The translations under genes and the position numbers were made by a program. Under the pieces are notes generated by a model, which worked only from the letters and a program-made list of their open reading frames with translations, ran no database searches and was not told where the DNA came from. 64,000 nt of DNA. Source: Bacteroidales bacterium. GTDB taxonomy: Bacteria > Bacteroidota > Bacteroidia > Bacteroidales > P3. This document shows, one piece after another, positions 33,824-45,200 of the stretch; position 1 is the first letter of the stretch, and the number at the start of each line of letters is the position of its first letter. The stretch covers positions 1 to 64,000 of the forward strand of contig JAGCVD010000007.1 of the NCBI GenBank assembly GCA_017962545.1, read 5' to 3'.

Positions 33824-33866
33824 AAGGAGACAGTAGTTAAGTAGTTAAGACAATACTACCGTCTCT
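33824..33866. repeat. GTAGTTAAG array with inverted arms
   Basis: AGGAGACAGTAGTTAAGTAG is followed by an imperfect complement (ACTACCGTCTC), giving GAGACAGTAGT/ACTACCGTCTC arms at 33827-33837 and 33855-33865. It lies between namZ and the nitroreductase gene and could act as a hairpin. Confidence 0.75.
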
Positions 33867-33871
33867 GTTTC

Positions 33872-35017
33872 TTATTTATATATTAAGTATTTTTCGCGTA
33901 TTTTGAGAAACTCGTCGAGGGCGGGCTGCCACGAGGCGCGGATTTCCTCCTCGCTCATACCGGCCTCTATCTGCTTGCGAAGGTCGCCGTTGCCGGCCAG
34001 CTTCTCGAAGAAGTTGCTCTTCTGGAAGAACGGCTTGATTGCTTGATTGCCTGATTGCCTGATTGCTTGAGTACGACGGTACATCTCCATCAGGTATTTG
34101 AGGCTAAATGCCGCAGGGGCCTCTTCCCGGCGGAGGTCGAGGGTGTCGGTGCCATAGGTAACCCATTCGAACGGCCAGTCGGTGCCGCGCCCCACGCCGC
34201 AGTTGGTGCCCTCGAAGAGGCAGAGGCTCGGGTAGAGGGCGACGGCGTGGGCGTTGCGCAAATTGGGCGACGGCGGCACGGGCAACTCGTAGCCCACCGA
34301 GTCACGTTTGTAACCCTGCAAGGGCATCACCGTGAGGTCACACTTGATGCCGTCTTTCAGCCATCCTTCGCCGTTGATCATCTGGGCATACTCCCCTATC
34401 GTCATTCCATAGACCACCGGCACGGGATGCATACCCACGAAGGAACGGCAGGTGGCAGTGTCGAGGACGGGGCCATCAACATAATGCCCGTTGGGGTTGG
34501 GACGGTCAAGCACTATCAACGGTATGTTGTTCTCTGCGCAGGCTTCCATCACATAGTGCAACGTGCTGATATAGGTGTAGAAGCGGCACCCCACGTCCTG
34601 CAGGTCGAAGAGTACCACATCGATGTCCTTCATCTGCTCGGGCGTAGGCTTCTTGTTCTTGCCATATAATGATATGATGGGTATGCCTGTTTGGGGGTCA
34701 ACGCTGTTGTCGACATGGGCTCCCGCTTCTGCGTTCCCTCGGAAGCCGTGCTCAGGGCAAAATATCTTCCGGATATCGACTCCCAACGCCAGCAGGGTGT
34801 CAACCAGATGGGTATTTCCCACAATGGAAGTCTGGTTGCCGACAATAGCAATATGGGAAGTTAAAAGTTGTGATGGGTCGCTCATCAGCACCTCGGCACC
34901 CGTCCGCAGCGGCGTCTCCTGCGGCACCGCAGCAGGCTGAGCGTGGCAAGCGCACAGTAGTTGCGAAAACACCGCAACACACAGCGCCAACCTCCGAACT
35001 CCGAACTCCAAACTCAT
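33872..35017 (-). CDS. namZ: NamZ-like exo-beta-N-acetylmuramidase (DUF1343)
   Basis: This 381-residue secreted protein of the DUF1343 family has the conserved FCPEHGFRGNAEAGAHVDN, VVLFDLQDVGCRFYTYISTL, LDRPNPNG and EGTNCGVGRGTDWPFEW blocks. NamZ enzymes remove N-acetylmuramic acid from peptidoglycan fragments, a recycling step found in many Bacteroidota. The signal lies at residues 9-26. The first eight residues and a loop near residue 322 (TQAIRQSGNQAIKPF) are encoded by microrepeats. Confidence 0.9.
   Translation of the reverse strand: MSLEFGVRRLALCVAVFSQLLCACHAQPAAVPQETPLRTGAEVLMSDPSQLLTSHIAIVGNQTSIVGNTHLVDTLLALGVDIRKIFCPEHGFRGNAEAGAHVDNSVDPQTGIPIISLYGKNKKPTPEQMKDIDVVLFDLQDVGCRFYTYISTLHYVMEACAENNIPLIVLDRPNPNGHYVDGPVLDTATCRSFVGMHPVPVVYGMTIGEYAQMINGEGWLKDGIKCDLTVMPLQGYKRDSVGYELPVPPSPNLRNAHAVALYPSLCLFEGTNCGVGRGTDWPFEWVTYGTDTLDLRREEAPAAFSLKYLMEMYRRTQAIRQSGNQAIKPFFQKSNFFEKLAGNGDLRKQIEAGMSEEEIRASWQPALDEFLKIREKYLIYK
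34033..34072. repeat. 8-bp GCTTGATT array inside namZ
   Basis: Five exact 8-mers (GCTTGATT, GCTTGATT, GCCTGATT, GCCTGATT, GCTTGAGT) encode the loop QAIRQSGNQAIK of the hydrolase. Confidence 0.87.
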
Positions 35018-35021
35018 AACT
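34994..35021. repeat. 7-bp CCGAACT array at the namZ start
   Basis: CCGAACT, CCGAACT, CCAAACT and CATAACT run in 7-bp register. They overlap the namZ start codon (MSLEFGVRR) and share the word with the array at 3885-3919. Confidence 0.82.
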
Positions 35022-35022
35022 C

Positions 35023-35460
35023 TTAGTTCTTCCCCGTGTGACCAAATCCGCCGGCGCCACGTTCGGTGTCGGTGAGTTCCTCGACTTGGATAATCTCGGC
35101 CTGCTCGTGGCGGGCGATGACCATCTGGGCGATGCGTTCGCCGTCATTGATGACAAAGTCCTCGTTGCTGAGGTTGATAAGGATAACGCATATCTCGCCG
35201 CGGTAGTCGGAATCGATGGTGCCGGGCGAGTTGAGCACGGTGATGCCTTTCTTCAGCGCCAGACCGCTACGGGGACGCACCTGCGCCTCGTAGCCCGCCG
35301 GCAGCTCCATAAAGAGGCCCGTCTTCACCAATCCGCGCTCCAGCGGTTTCAACGTGATGGGACCTTCCGGCAGGAAAGCCCTCAGGTCCATACCCGCCGA
35401 CTGCGAAGTCTCGTACTTCGGCAGCGGATGATGGGAGGTATTCTTGATTTTTATCTGCAT
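35023..35460 (-). CDS. dut: dUTP diphosphatase
   Basis: This 145-residue trimeric dUTPase cleaves dUTP to dUMP and diphosphate. Motifs 1-5 are present: [42 protein letters not shown] and the C-terminal [12 protein letters not shown]. The start at 35460 excludes a microrepeat-encoded extension. It shares strand with clpP and trmD. Confidence 0.96.
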   Translation of the reverse strand: MQIKIKNTSHHPLPKYETSQSAGMDLRAFLPEGPITLKPLERGLVKTGLFMELPAGYEAQVRPRSGLALKKGITVLNSPGTIDSDYRGEICVILINLSNEDFVINDGERIAQMVIARHEQAEIIQVEELTDTERGAGGFGHTGKN

Positions 35461-35461
35461 A

Positions 35462-35506
35462 AGGTCTTTAAGGACCTTAAGGACTCTAAGGACCTTAAGG
35501 ACGTTA
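35462..35506. repeat. 9-bp AGGACCTTA array between dut and clpP
   Basis: Five exact 9-mers (AGGTCTTTA, AGGACCTTA, AGGACTCTA, AGGACCTTA, AGGACGTTA) fill the junction. The clpP stop codon (35504-35506) is the last three bases of the last unit. Confidence 0.92.
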
Positions 35507-36166
35507 CTTCTTAGTAAGTACTTCGTCAATCATACCGTACTTCAAGGCCTCTTCGGCGGTGAACCAGTGGTCGCGGTCGCTGTCTTTCTCAACTTGCTCA
35601 AAAGGCTGGCCACTGTGCTTGGCGATAATCTCATAGAGCTCTTTCTTGAGCTTCAGTATCTCACGGACGGTAATCTCCATGTCGGTGGCCTGACCGTCGG
35701 CGCCGCCCATAGGCTGGTGTATCATCACGCGGGCATGCGGCAGGGCGCAGCGGCGGCCCTTCTCGCCGGCGCAGAGCAGCACGCTGGCCATCGAGGCGGC
35801 CAAGCCGGTGCAGATGGTGCTGACCTTGGGCTGGATGTACTGCATGGTGTCGTAGATGCCTAAGCCGGCATAGACGCTGCCTCCCGGCGAGTTGAGGTAG
35901 ATCTGGATGTCCTTGGTGGGGTCTACGCTCTCGAGGAAGAGCAGCTGCGCCTGGATGACATTGGCGGTGTAGTCGTCGATGGCGGTGCCGAGGAAGATGA
36001 TGCGATCCATCATCAGGCGGCTGAAGACGTCCATCTGGGCCACGTTGAGCTGACGCTCCTCGACGATGTAGGGAGTCAGCGAGTTATTGATGGCCGAGGT
36101 ATACTTGGCCATGGTGGTGCTGCTGATGCCACGATGACGGGTGGCGTATTTTTCAAATTCTGTCAT
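35504..36166 (-). CDS. clpP: ATP-dependent Clp protease proteolytic subunit
   Basis: This 220-residue serine protease forms the ClpP barrel. The catalytic triad is S125 ([10 protein letters not shown]), H150 ([11 protein letters not shown]) and D199 (KDSDRDHWF), in the spacing expected from other ClpP proteins. The N-terminus is about 25 residues longer than E. coli mature ClpP, as is usual in Bacteroidota. It is flanked by the same 9-bp array family on both sides. Confidence 0.96.
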   Translation of the reverse strand: MTEFEKYATRHRGISSTTMAKYTSAINNSLTPYIVEERQLNVAQMDVFSRLMMDRIIFLGTAIDDYTANVIQAQLLFLESVDPTKDIQIYLNSPGGSVYAGLGIYDTMQYIQPKVSTICTGLAASMASVLLCAGEKGRRCALPHARVMIHQPMGGADGQATDMEITVREILKLKKELYEIIAKHSGQPFEQVEKDSDRDHWFTAEEALKYGMIDEVLTKK

Positions 36167-36167
36167 A

Positions 36168-36893
36168 TTATCTTTTTTTAAGGTCTTTAATGTCTTTAAG
36201 GTCCTTAAGGTCGTTAGAAGCCTTAAGGAGGTCGGGTCTGCGCTCCTGGGTGCGTTGGAGGGCCTGCTCCATGCGCCACTGCTCTATCTTGGCGTGGTTG
36301 CCGCTGAGGAGCACGTCGGGCACCTTCCATCCGCGGAACTCCGGCGGACGGGTGTACTCCGGCGGAGCCACGAGGCCATCCTGGAATGAGTCACCAAGAG
36401 CCGACTGCTCGTCGCCGAGGACACCGGGCACCAGACGTATCACCGTGTCACAGATGACCGCCGTGGCCAACTCGCCACCGGTGAGGACGTAGTCACCGAT
36501 GCTTATCTCCTTGGTGATGAAGTGCTCGCGCACACGCTCGTCGACACCCTTGTAGTGGCCACACAGTATCATCAGGTTCTCGGCCAGCGACAGCTGGTTG
36601 GCCATGGGCTGCGAAAGCATCTCGCCGTCGGGGGCGGTGTAGATGACCTCGTCGTAGTGGCGCTCCTTTTGGAGGCCCTCGATACAATTGGCCAGCGGCT
36701 CCACGGCCATCACCATGCCGGCGGCACCGCCATAAGGGTAATCGTCGACAGAGCCATACTTGGTCAGCGAGTAGTCGTGCAAGTCGTGGAACACCACCTC
36801 CACCAGGCCCTTCTTCTGGGCCCTTTTGAGGATGGACTCCTCAAAGAACATAGTCATCATGTTCGGGAAGAGGGTCAATATATCTAACCTCAT
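36168..36893 (-). CDS. trmD: tRNA (guanine-N1)-methyltransferase
   Basis: TrmD methylates G37 of tRNAs using SAM. The 241-residue SPOUT enzyme has [38 protein letters not shown] and [11 protein letters not shown], plus the C-terminal [11 protein letters not shown]. The C-terminus continues as [16 protein letters not shown], a three-residue periodic tail translated from a 9-bp array. The start is the second Met (36893), immediately before RLDILTLFP, which is where TrmD proteins begin. Confidence 0.96.
   Translation of the reverse strand: MRLDILTLFPNMMTMFFEESILKRAQKKGLVEVVFHDLHDYSLTKYGSVDDYPYGGAAGMVMAVEPLANCIEGLQKERHYDEVIYTAPDGEMLSQPMANQLSLAENLMILCGHYKGVDERVREHFITKEISIGDYVLTGGELATAVICDTVIRLVPGVLGDEQSALGDSFQDGLVAPPEYTRPPEFRGWKVPDVLLSGNHAKIEQWRMEQALQRTQERRPDLLKASNDLKDLKDIKDLKKR
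36181..36225. repeat. 9-bp AGGTCCTTA array at the trmD C-terminus
   Basis: AGGTCTTTA, ATGTCTTTA, AGGTCCTTA, AGGTCGTTA and GAAGCCTTA repeat in 9-bp register and encode the tail [12 protein letters not shown] of TrmD. The word is the same as the dut-clpP array 700 bp away. Confidence 0.9.
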
Positions 36894-36906
36894 AGCAAAT
36901 CTCAAT

Positions 36907-36941
36907 AACCTATAACCAATAACCTATAACCCATAACCCCT
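36907..36941. repeat. 7-bp AACCTAT array
   Basis: Five exact 7-mers (AACCTAT, AACCAAT, AACCTAT, AACCCAT, AACCCCT) fill the gap between the M23 peptidase and trmD genes; the peptidase stop codon touches its edge. Confidence 0.87.
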
Positions 36942-38181
36942 ATCTCAGCTTCAGTTTCTGTCCGATACGGAGGGTGCTGTTCTCGCTGATGCCGTTCAGC
37001 TGGCAGAGCTTCTTCACCGTGGTGCCGTTGCGTTTGGCTATCTTGCTCAGCGTGTCGCCGCTGCGGACGGTATAGGTGGAGGCACCTTGGTTGGAGCTGG
37101 CCGTCGAACTGGTTTGACCGGCAGAACTAGGCTTACTCGCTGATGTCTTGGCTGCGGCACTGCCGCTGACACGCAGCCGGTCGCCCGGATGCAGTATCTT
37201 GGTCTCTTTGATGCCGTTGAGCTGACAGAGACGGCGCACGGTGGTGCCGTTGCGGCGGGCTATCTTCTCCAGCGTGTCACCCTGACGCACACGGTACCAG
37301 CCACCACTGGCGGTGCCTGTACCGCCACCTTTGCCGCCTTTGGCCACCTTACGGAACGAGTTGGAGGTGAGCTCCAGCCGGTCGCTGATAAGGTCGTGCG
37401 TGGAGCAGTCCAGCACATTTTCGGGGTTGATGGCATTGCCCATGTAACGCACCTCAAAGTGGAGATGGCTGCCGAAAGAGCGGCCTGTGTTGCCACAGAG
37501 TCCGATGATGTCGCCACTCTTCACCTGGTCGCCGACGGAGACATGGCGCGCCGACATGTGGGCGTAGTAGGTCTCCAGGCCGTTGGCATGATGGATGATG
37601 ACGAGGTTGCCGTAACTCTTGTTGCGTTTGGAGATGCGCACCACGCCGTCAAAAGCGGCGTAGATGGGCTCGCCTGTGGGCTGCGCCAGGTCGAGGCCGT
37701 AGTGGAAACGGCGACGGCGCGGACCGAAGTGACTCGTGGGACGGGCTGTCCATGGCGTAGGCCAGGTGAACTTATGCCCCGCAGCATCGTTGCGCAACTC
37801 AATATAGATGGGTTCGGTGATGGAACTGACATCGAACTTAGGCAGGTGTATCATGGCGGTATCGAAGCCCTCCATCAATATCTCGTCCTCACTCTCCGCA
37901 CCTTCGTCGTTCATAGGGAAAGTCTCGGGGACATCCTCGTCTTCGTCGTCATCACCATCGTTCACCTCACGGAAAAAGGGCACCTGATACATCAGGTTGT
38001 CGTCCTCAGCCTCTTCTTCGGGCTCCACAACCACCCCTTTGTACTCCTCGTCATCGTAGATAACGTCTAGTTTACCCACCTTTACCTCCTGCTTCTTCGG
38101 AGGGCCGTCGACCTGTGCCGAAGCCCACAGCGGGAGTGCCAACAATCCAAATAACAATACGATACGCTGTATATATCTCAT
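36940..38181 (-). CDS. M23 peptidoglycan endopeptidase with two LysM domains
   Basis: This 413-residue secreted protein has a signal ending near ASAQ. A strongly acidic spacer covers about residues 45-105, and an M23 metallopeptidase domain covers about 140-265. Its zinc ligands are in HYGLDLAQP and HLHFEVRY. Two LysM domains follow (WYRVRQGDTLEKIARRNGT near 297 and YTVRSGDTLSKIAKRNGT near 370). It probably binds and trims peptidoglycan during growth or division. A perfect promoter lies ahead of it. Confidence 0.95.
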   Translation of the reverse strand: MRYIQRIVLLFGLLALPLWASAQVDGPPKKQEVKVGKLDVIYDDEEYKGVVVEPEEEAEDDNLMYQVPFFREVNDGDDDEDEDVPETFPMNDEGAESEDEILMEGFDTAMIHLPKFDVSSITEPIYIELRNDAAGHKFTWPTPWTARPTSHFGPRRRRFHYGLDLAQPTGEPIYAAFDGVVRISKRNKSYGNLVIIHHANGLETYYAHMSARHVSVGDQVKSGDIIGLCGNTGRSFGSHLHFEVRYMGNAINPENVLDCSTHDLISDRLELTSNSFRKVAKGGKGGGTGTASGGWYRVRQGDTLEKIARRNGTTVRRLCQLNGIKETKILHPGDRLRVSGSAAAKTSASKPSSAGQTSSTASSNQGASTYTVRSGDTLSKIAKRNGTTVKKLCQLNGISENSTLRIGQKLKLR

Positions 38182-38217
38182 CGAGGTATTCTATTGGTTA
38201 GTATATAAAAAGTGTTG

Positions 38218-38248
38218 CAAAATTACAAATAATCCTGCAACTGGCAAA
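38218..38248 (-). promoter_or_regulatory. Promoter of the M23/LysM gene
   Basis: On the minus strand TTTG (38245-38248), 19 bp, then TAATTTTG (38218-38225): a perfect -33/-7 pair about 35 bases before the ATG. Confidence 0.82.
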
Positions 38249-38259
38249 ATTAATTTCTG

Positions 38260-39000
38260 TTAAAAGTCGAAAATCACCTGTCCGTCGGTACGATGGGCGG
38301 TGACGCCATAGACGGTGGCGATACGTTCGGGAGTAAGGCCGTCGGCGATGGGTCCATGGTATAGCAAACGGCTGTCGTGCAGCAACATCACGTCGTCACA
38401 GAAACGCAGGGCCAGGTTGATGTCGTGGATGACGATGACGGTGGTCTTGCCGGCCTCACGCAACAGGCGCATTATCTCCAGCTGGTGGGCGATGTCGAGA
38501 TTGCTGACGGGTTCGTCCATCAGCAGCACCGGCGTCTGTTGTGCCAGAGCGCGGGCTATCATCACCCTCTGCAGCTCGCCGCCACTCATCTGGGCGGGCT
38601 TGGCCTGACGCAGGTGCCATGTACCAGTCTGCCGCATACAACGCTCCACGATGTCCCAGTCCTCCTGACTCTCGTTCTGCAGATGGCGCTGGTAGGGGTT
38701 GCGTCCCATGAGGACGGTCTCGAAAGCTGAGAACTCGAAGTCGGTCTGCGGGTGCTGCCGCACGAATGCCACCTGCTGCGCCATCTCACGTGCCGTATAT
38801 GCCGGCACCTCCTTTTGGGCGATGAGCACCCGGCCCGCCGTGGGTTCAAGCAAGCCACCGATACAGCGGAGCAAGGTCGTCTTGCCACAGCCGTTAGGAC
38901 CCATGACGGCGGTAATACGCCCCTCGGCGACCTCGGCATTGAGGTCGTTCAAAATCACACGGTCCCCGTAACTGACTCCTATATGTTGCAACTCAATCAT
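38260..39000 (-). CDS. ABC transporter ATPase, FecE/BtuD type
   Basis: This 246-residue ATPase has Walker A GPNGCGKTT, the Q-loop, the signature MSGGELQRVMIARALAQ and Walker B PVLLMDEPVSNLD followed by the H-loop. It belongs to the family that powers uptake of iron chelates, haem or cobalamin through the neighbouring FecCD-type permease. No substrate-binding protein is present next to it, so the cargo is open. Confidence 0.92.
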   Translation of the reverse strand: MIELQHIGVSYGDRVILNDLNAEVAEGRITAVMGPNGCGKTTLLRCIGGLLEPTAGRVLIAQKEVPAYTAREMAQQVAFVRQHPQTDFEFSAFETVLMGRNPYQRHLQNESQEDWDIVERCMRQTGTWHLRQAKPAQMSGGELQRVMIARALAQQTPVLLMDEPVSNLDIAHQLEIMRLLREAGKTTVIVIHDINLALRFCDDVMLLHDSRLLYHGPIADGLTPERIATVYGVTAHRTDGQVIFDF

Positions 39001-39003
39001 TCG

Positions 39004-39069
39004 CCTTAACTACTTACCTCCTTAACTACTTACCTCCTGTCTCCTTATCTCCTTAACTCCTGTCTCCTT
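39004..39069. repeat. CTTAACTAC/CTCCTGTCTC array
   Basis: Reverse-complement copies of the GTAGTTAAG and GGAGACAGGAG words fill part of the 172-bp gap between the ABC ATPase and permease genes. The remainder (39070-39172) shows no gene. Confidence 0.8.
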
Positions 39070-39172
39070 TTTCGCTACATTTTTTTTAATTCAGCGGTGC
39101 TCAAGGCCTTTGCCTCATCAAGCTCGGCAGCCACAGCACCCTTCGGTCAGGCAGATCTCCTGTCTCCTCGAT

Positions 39173-40192
39173 TCAATATCTCTTCTTATTCTTATACAAC
39201 AGATAAATAAACAGCGGCGCTCCGACGATGGCCGTAAGGCTACCCACCGGCAACTCGCTGGGGCGCAGCAGATAGCGGGCCAGCGTGTCGCACACCAGCA
39301 CGAACAGCGCGCCGCAGAGCATCGAGTAGGGCACCACCTTGCGATTGTCAGCTCCCGCCACCAGCCTGACGGCATGGGGGACGATGAGACCCACGAAGCC
39401 GATGACGCCGCACGAGCTGACGGCGAAGGCCACCATCAATGTGGTCGCCAACAGCAATACCCGCTTCACCTTCTCCACCTCCACACCCATGCTCTGCGCC
39501 GCCTCGCTGCCGGCCAGCAGCAGGTTGAGGTCGCGTCCGTAGTAGAGCACCACGGCGATGCCGACCACCGCCACCGGCGCCAGCACGGCCACATCGGTCC
39601 ACGACGAGCTGCCGAACGAGCCCATGGTCCAGAAGATGATGCTGTCCATCTTCTCCTGGTTCAGCACCATGAGGAACGAGATGAGCGCTGAGATGAGCAA
39701 CGTCAGACAGACACCCGTGAGCAGCAGCGTGGTGGTGTGCATACGGTTGCCTATCGAGGCGATGCGGTAGATGAAGAGCACCGTCAGCAATGCCGACACC
39801 AGGGCCATCCCTCCTACCCCCCACAGCCAGGCCTCCAGGCCCAGCAGTATGGCCACGGCGGCACCCAGCGAGGCGCCACTGCTGACACCCAGCACGTATG
39901 GGTCCGTCAAGGGGTTGCGGAAGATACTCTGGTAGGCTGCGCCGCAGACACTCAGCACCGCACCCACCAGCACGCTCATGACTACACGCGGCAGACGCAG
40001 ACGCCAGAAGATGGGCGAGTGGAATATCTCGTCAAGCCTAAAGTCGACGGCGCCCAACAGACAGCTGCCTGCCATAGCGGCCACCAGCAGCACCGTCAGA
40101 CCCGCCACCACCCATAAATTAAGCCTCACCCCCGACCCCTCTCCTATGAGGCGAGGGGGGTAAGTAGACCTTTTATGTACGGAACTCTTCAT
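39173..40192 (-). CDS. FecCD/BtuC-family ABC permease
   Basis: This 339-residue permease has about ten membrane helices and the FecCD landmarks RLPRVVMSVLVGAVLSVCGA, GASLGAAVA and GFVGLIVPHAVRL. It moves an iron chelate, haem or cobalamin across the inner membrane with the ATPase downstream. The first 24 residues (KRSTYPPRLIGEGSGVRL) are unlike the family and are encoded by a palindromic repeat arm. The start at 40192 lies between the two arms. Confidence 0.9.
   Translation of the reverse strand: MKSSVHKRSTYPPRLIGEGSGVRLNLWVVAGLTVLLVAAMAGSCLLGAVDFRLDEIFHSPIFWRLRLPRVVMSVLVGAVLSVCGAAYQSIFRNPLTDPYVLGVSSGASLGAAVAILLGLEAWLWGVGGMALVSALLTVLFIYRIASIGNRMHTTTLLLTGVCLTLLISALISFLMVLNQEKMDSIIFWTMGSFGSSSWTDVAVLAPVAVVGIAVVLYYGRDLNLLLAGSEAAQSMGVEVEKVKRVLLLATTLMVAFAVSSCGVIGFVGLIVPHAVRLVAGADNRKVVPYSMLCGALFVLVCDTLARYLLRPSELPVGSLTAIVGAPLFIYLLYKNKKRY
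40124..40165. repeat. REP-like palindromic element, left copy
   Basis: CCTCACCCCCGACCCCTCTC followed by CTATGAGGCGAGGGGGG forms an imperfect hairpin. Its outer arm is the inverse of the right copy (20 of 22 bases match). It encodes part of the N-terminus of the ABC permease. Confidence 0.85.
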
Positions 40193-40217
40193 GGGTGCTT
40201 TCAGCTCCCCTCTCCTG

Positions 40218-42220
<2,003 letters not shown>

Positions 42221-42254
42221 TTATTGTTTATCTTGTTCTTATTGATTGAAGTTG

Positions 42255-42262
42255 CAAATATA
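42255..42262 (-). promoter_or_regulatory. eno-dapB -7 promoter box
   Basis: TATATTTG on the minus strand, matching TAnnTTTG, lies in the 98-bp gap between eno and the giant adhesin gene. No clear -33 box. Confidence 0.6.
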
Positions 42263-42297
42263 TACAAAAAAAGGGACATACACGAAAAAACACACAC

Positions 42298-45200
42298 CTA
42301 GTGGCCTATCTGGATGTCGGTATTTCCGGTGACGGTGGCGGCGTTGCCACCACCATAAACGTTGTTATAGACCGTCGTGCTGGCACCCTTGACGATGACG
42401 GAGGTATTGCCCACGACTTGTGCCGCATTGCCGCCGCCGAAGACATCGCCGTCAAGCGTGGCGCCGATGGGGTTAAGCGCCGTGCCGATGGTGACGGGTA
42501 GGTCGCTGACGGGCGTGATGGCGTTGCCGACCATGTTCTTGGTGCGGTCGGCGCCGATGACCACCTTGGGATTGGCGGTGACGGTGGCGCCGATGCCATA
42601 GCCGCCGCCAAAGACAGCCTTGTTGATGGTGGCGTTGATGATGTTGACTACGGGCGAGGTGATGACCTCATGATTGACTTCGGCGGGCGTATAGGCCGCC
42701 TGGTTGCCGCCACCGTAGACATAGTCGATGCTCTTCGCATCATCACAGGTGTTCTCGTCGGTCCAGTCGACATTGACGGTGATGGATCCTGTGATTCTGC
42801 CGTTGACATCAGAGCCGCCATAGAGATTCTCTATAGAACCGCCATAGACATCGACAGTCACGTTGCCGGTGATATCGGCCGCATCCTCCGCAGTACCTTT
42901 CGAGCCGCCGAAGACGTTCTTATACTCCCCTCCCTTGATAATAAGGTGGATGTCACCCACGATGTCCGCATTGCGTGAACCGGCGTAGAAGTTCTCGAAT
43001 TTGGTACCGCAGCCAAGAATAATCTCACCACCGCCACCGTCGGCCTCACTGCCGCCGCCATAGGAGTTGCAGGTCAGCTGCAGGTCGCAGCCGCTCTCGG
43101 CATCGGTGATGAGGACGGTATTGCCGATAGTACCCTTTTGGTTGGAGCCACCGAAGACATTATTGACGATGCCACCGTGAATCTCCGTCGTGGCGGTGCC
43201 GCTGACGTCGGCGCCGGGGTTGTAGTTCGGGTCAGGTGTCGAGGTTGGCGTTTCTCCATCCATTATGAACGGATGGGTGTGATTGCCCGTGGAGCTGTAG
43301 CCGTTGCCGCCGCCGTATACATTCCTGACACGGCCGCCGTCAATGATGATGTGGTTGTTCTTAGTGTCGGCCGCATTGCCGCCGCCATAGACATTCTCAA
43401 CGGTGTTCTGCTCGCAGTAGTGGATGTGGACGAGGGTGGTGCCGTCGTCCTCGGTGGGATCGTGGGCGGCGAGATTGCCACCGCCGTAGACGGCACGAAG
43501 GGCATAGGTCTGGCTACCGTCGTTGACATCAAGGTCTTCGGAAGTAACCTCATCCACCGGAGCGACGAGCGTGGCGATGGCGGAGGGGAAGACATTGGTG
43601 CCGCTGTGAGCCGTGGAGTATATATGCACGGCAGTGTTGCCACGAGGGGTACCTGCCAGGTTGTTGGCGCCGAAAACTTCACCTGCGATGGTGGCGGTAC
43701 CCACGCCGACACCTTCAACATCATGTCCTATATTGACAGTGGTACCGCCAAGGACGAAAGAGGCCTTGGCGCCGCCATAGACATCGCCACCGACCGTGCC
43801 GCCGAGGATGTTCACCTCGGTGCTCTCGCCCACACGGCCTGAATTCACATCATTATTGTAGGTGACAAGGCCGACGGTCTGCTTGTAAGCACCCTGACCG
43901 CCACCGTAGACATCGATGCCCACGGTGCCGCCGGTGACGTTAACCTCCGTTGCACGACGCACAAAGCCGTTCTCTCCGCCGCCGAAGACGGAGCCGTTGA
44001 TGTAAGCACCCTGGCGGATATCCACCTGGGTGTATGTGGTGCTGGCGTAGGAGTCGTCCGAGGCCTCGTCGGTGGCCTTGAGCATACCGCGCGACGAGCC
44101 GTAGACGTTGCCGCCGTAGGAGGACGCAAGCCCCGTGGCACTGCCGATAGTAGCGGTGAGGGTGCCGGCATCGTCGCCGATGACGACCGTGGAAAGGCTC
44201 TGCGCCTTGGTGGGCAACACACCGCCACAGTTGATGCAGGGCTGGCCTACGGTGCCGAGATTACCGCCGCCGTAGACATTCTGGTGGATAGTGCCGCCAT
44301 TGATGGTGACAGTGGTGAACTTGGTGACCGAGCCGCTGGCGTTGTTGTAGCTGTCGGCGACACCGTCCTTGTCCGAGTCATAGAGGCCGATACCGGAGCC
44401 TGCCCCGAAGACATTGCCGCGGGTGGCCCACTTGTAGTGACTCAGGTCGTCCTCTCCCACAGCGGTTTTATTGGCAGCGGTGGGTTCAAGGCCTATGGTG
44501 CCTTCGTTGATGACGACAGTGGTGCTGTTGCGTACATGGCCGTCCTGTGCGCCGCCATAAACCGAGCCATAGATAGTGGGGGCAGCGATGGCATCGGCAG
44601 CGTCACCGATGGTGACATAGGAGGTGTTGATATAGCCGAGATAGTATTCAGGCACATACCACCAGCGGTTGGTGAGGGTGGGGCTGACCCAGCGCGGTGC
44701 CTGGCCGCGGCAGGCGCCGAAGACATTGCCCGTGGGCAGGTCGTCCTTGTCGCCCGCAGGGGTACCCACGGTGCCGCCCAATATGCTGACGGTGCAGCGA
44801 CCACGGTTCACGGTGTCGGACCAGTAGTTATAATAGTATTCTGCGTCGGCATCGGTGAGGCCGTCGGGACGGGTGTTGCCGGCAACCTTCTCGCCGTAGC
44901 CGGCGGCCGAGTAGTCGTCGCCGCCACCGGCGAAGTTACCCACGCCCACAGAGCCCTGGTTGCCGCCGCCGAAGACATTGCGGATGACATGGCCGCCACT
45001 CATGGTGACAGAGGTGTTGCCATAGACACGGCCGGCGGTGACGCTGTAGATGGTAGCCGTGGAATCGTCGCCAGCCGACCATTCCTCGCCTTTCCCCAGG
45101 TCGCCGTCGGTAAGGTGCTTGAGCTTGGTCTGCACATATTCTCCTTTACCTTTGCCTCCGCCATAGATATTGTGGCCTATGAGACCGTTGGTGAAGGTGA

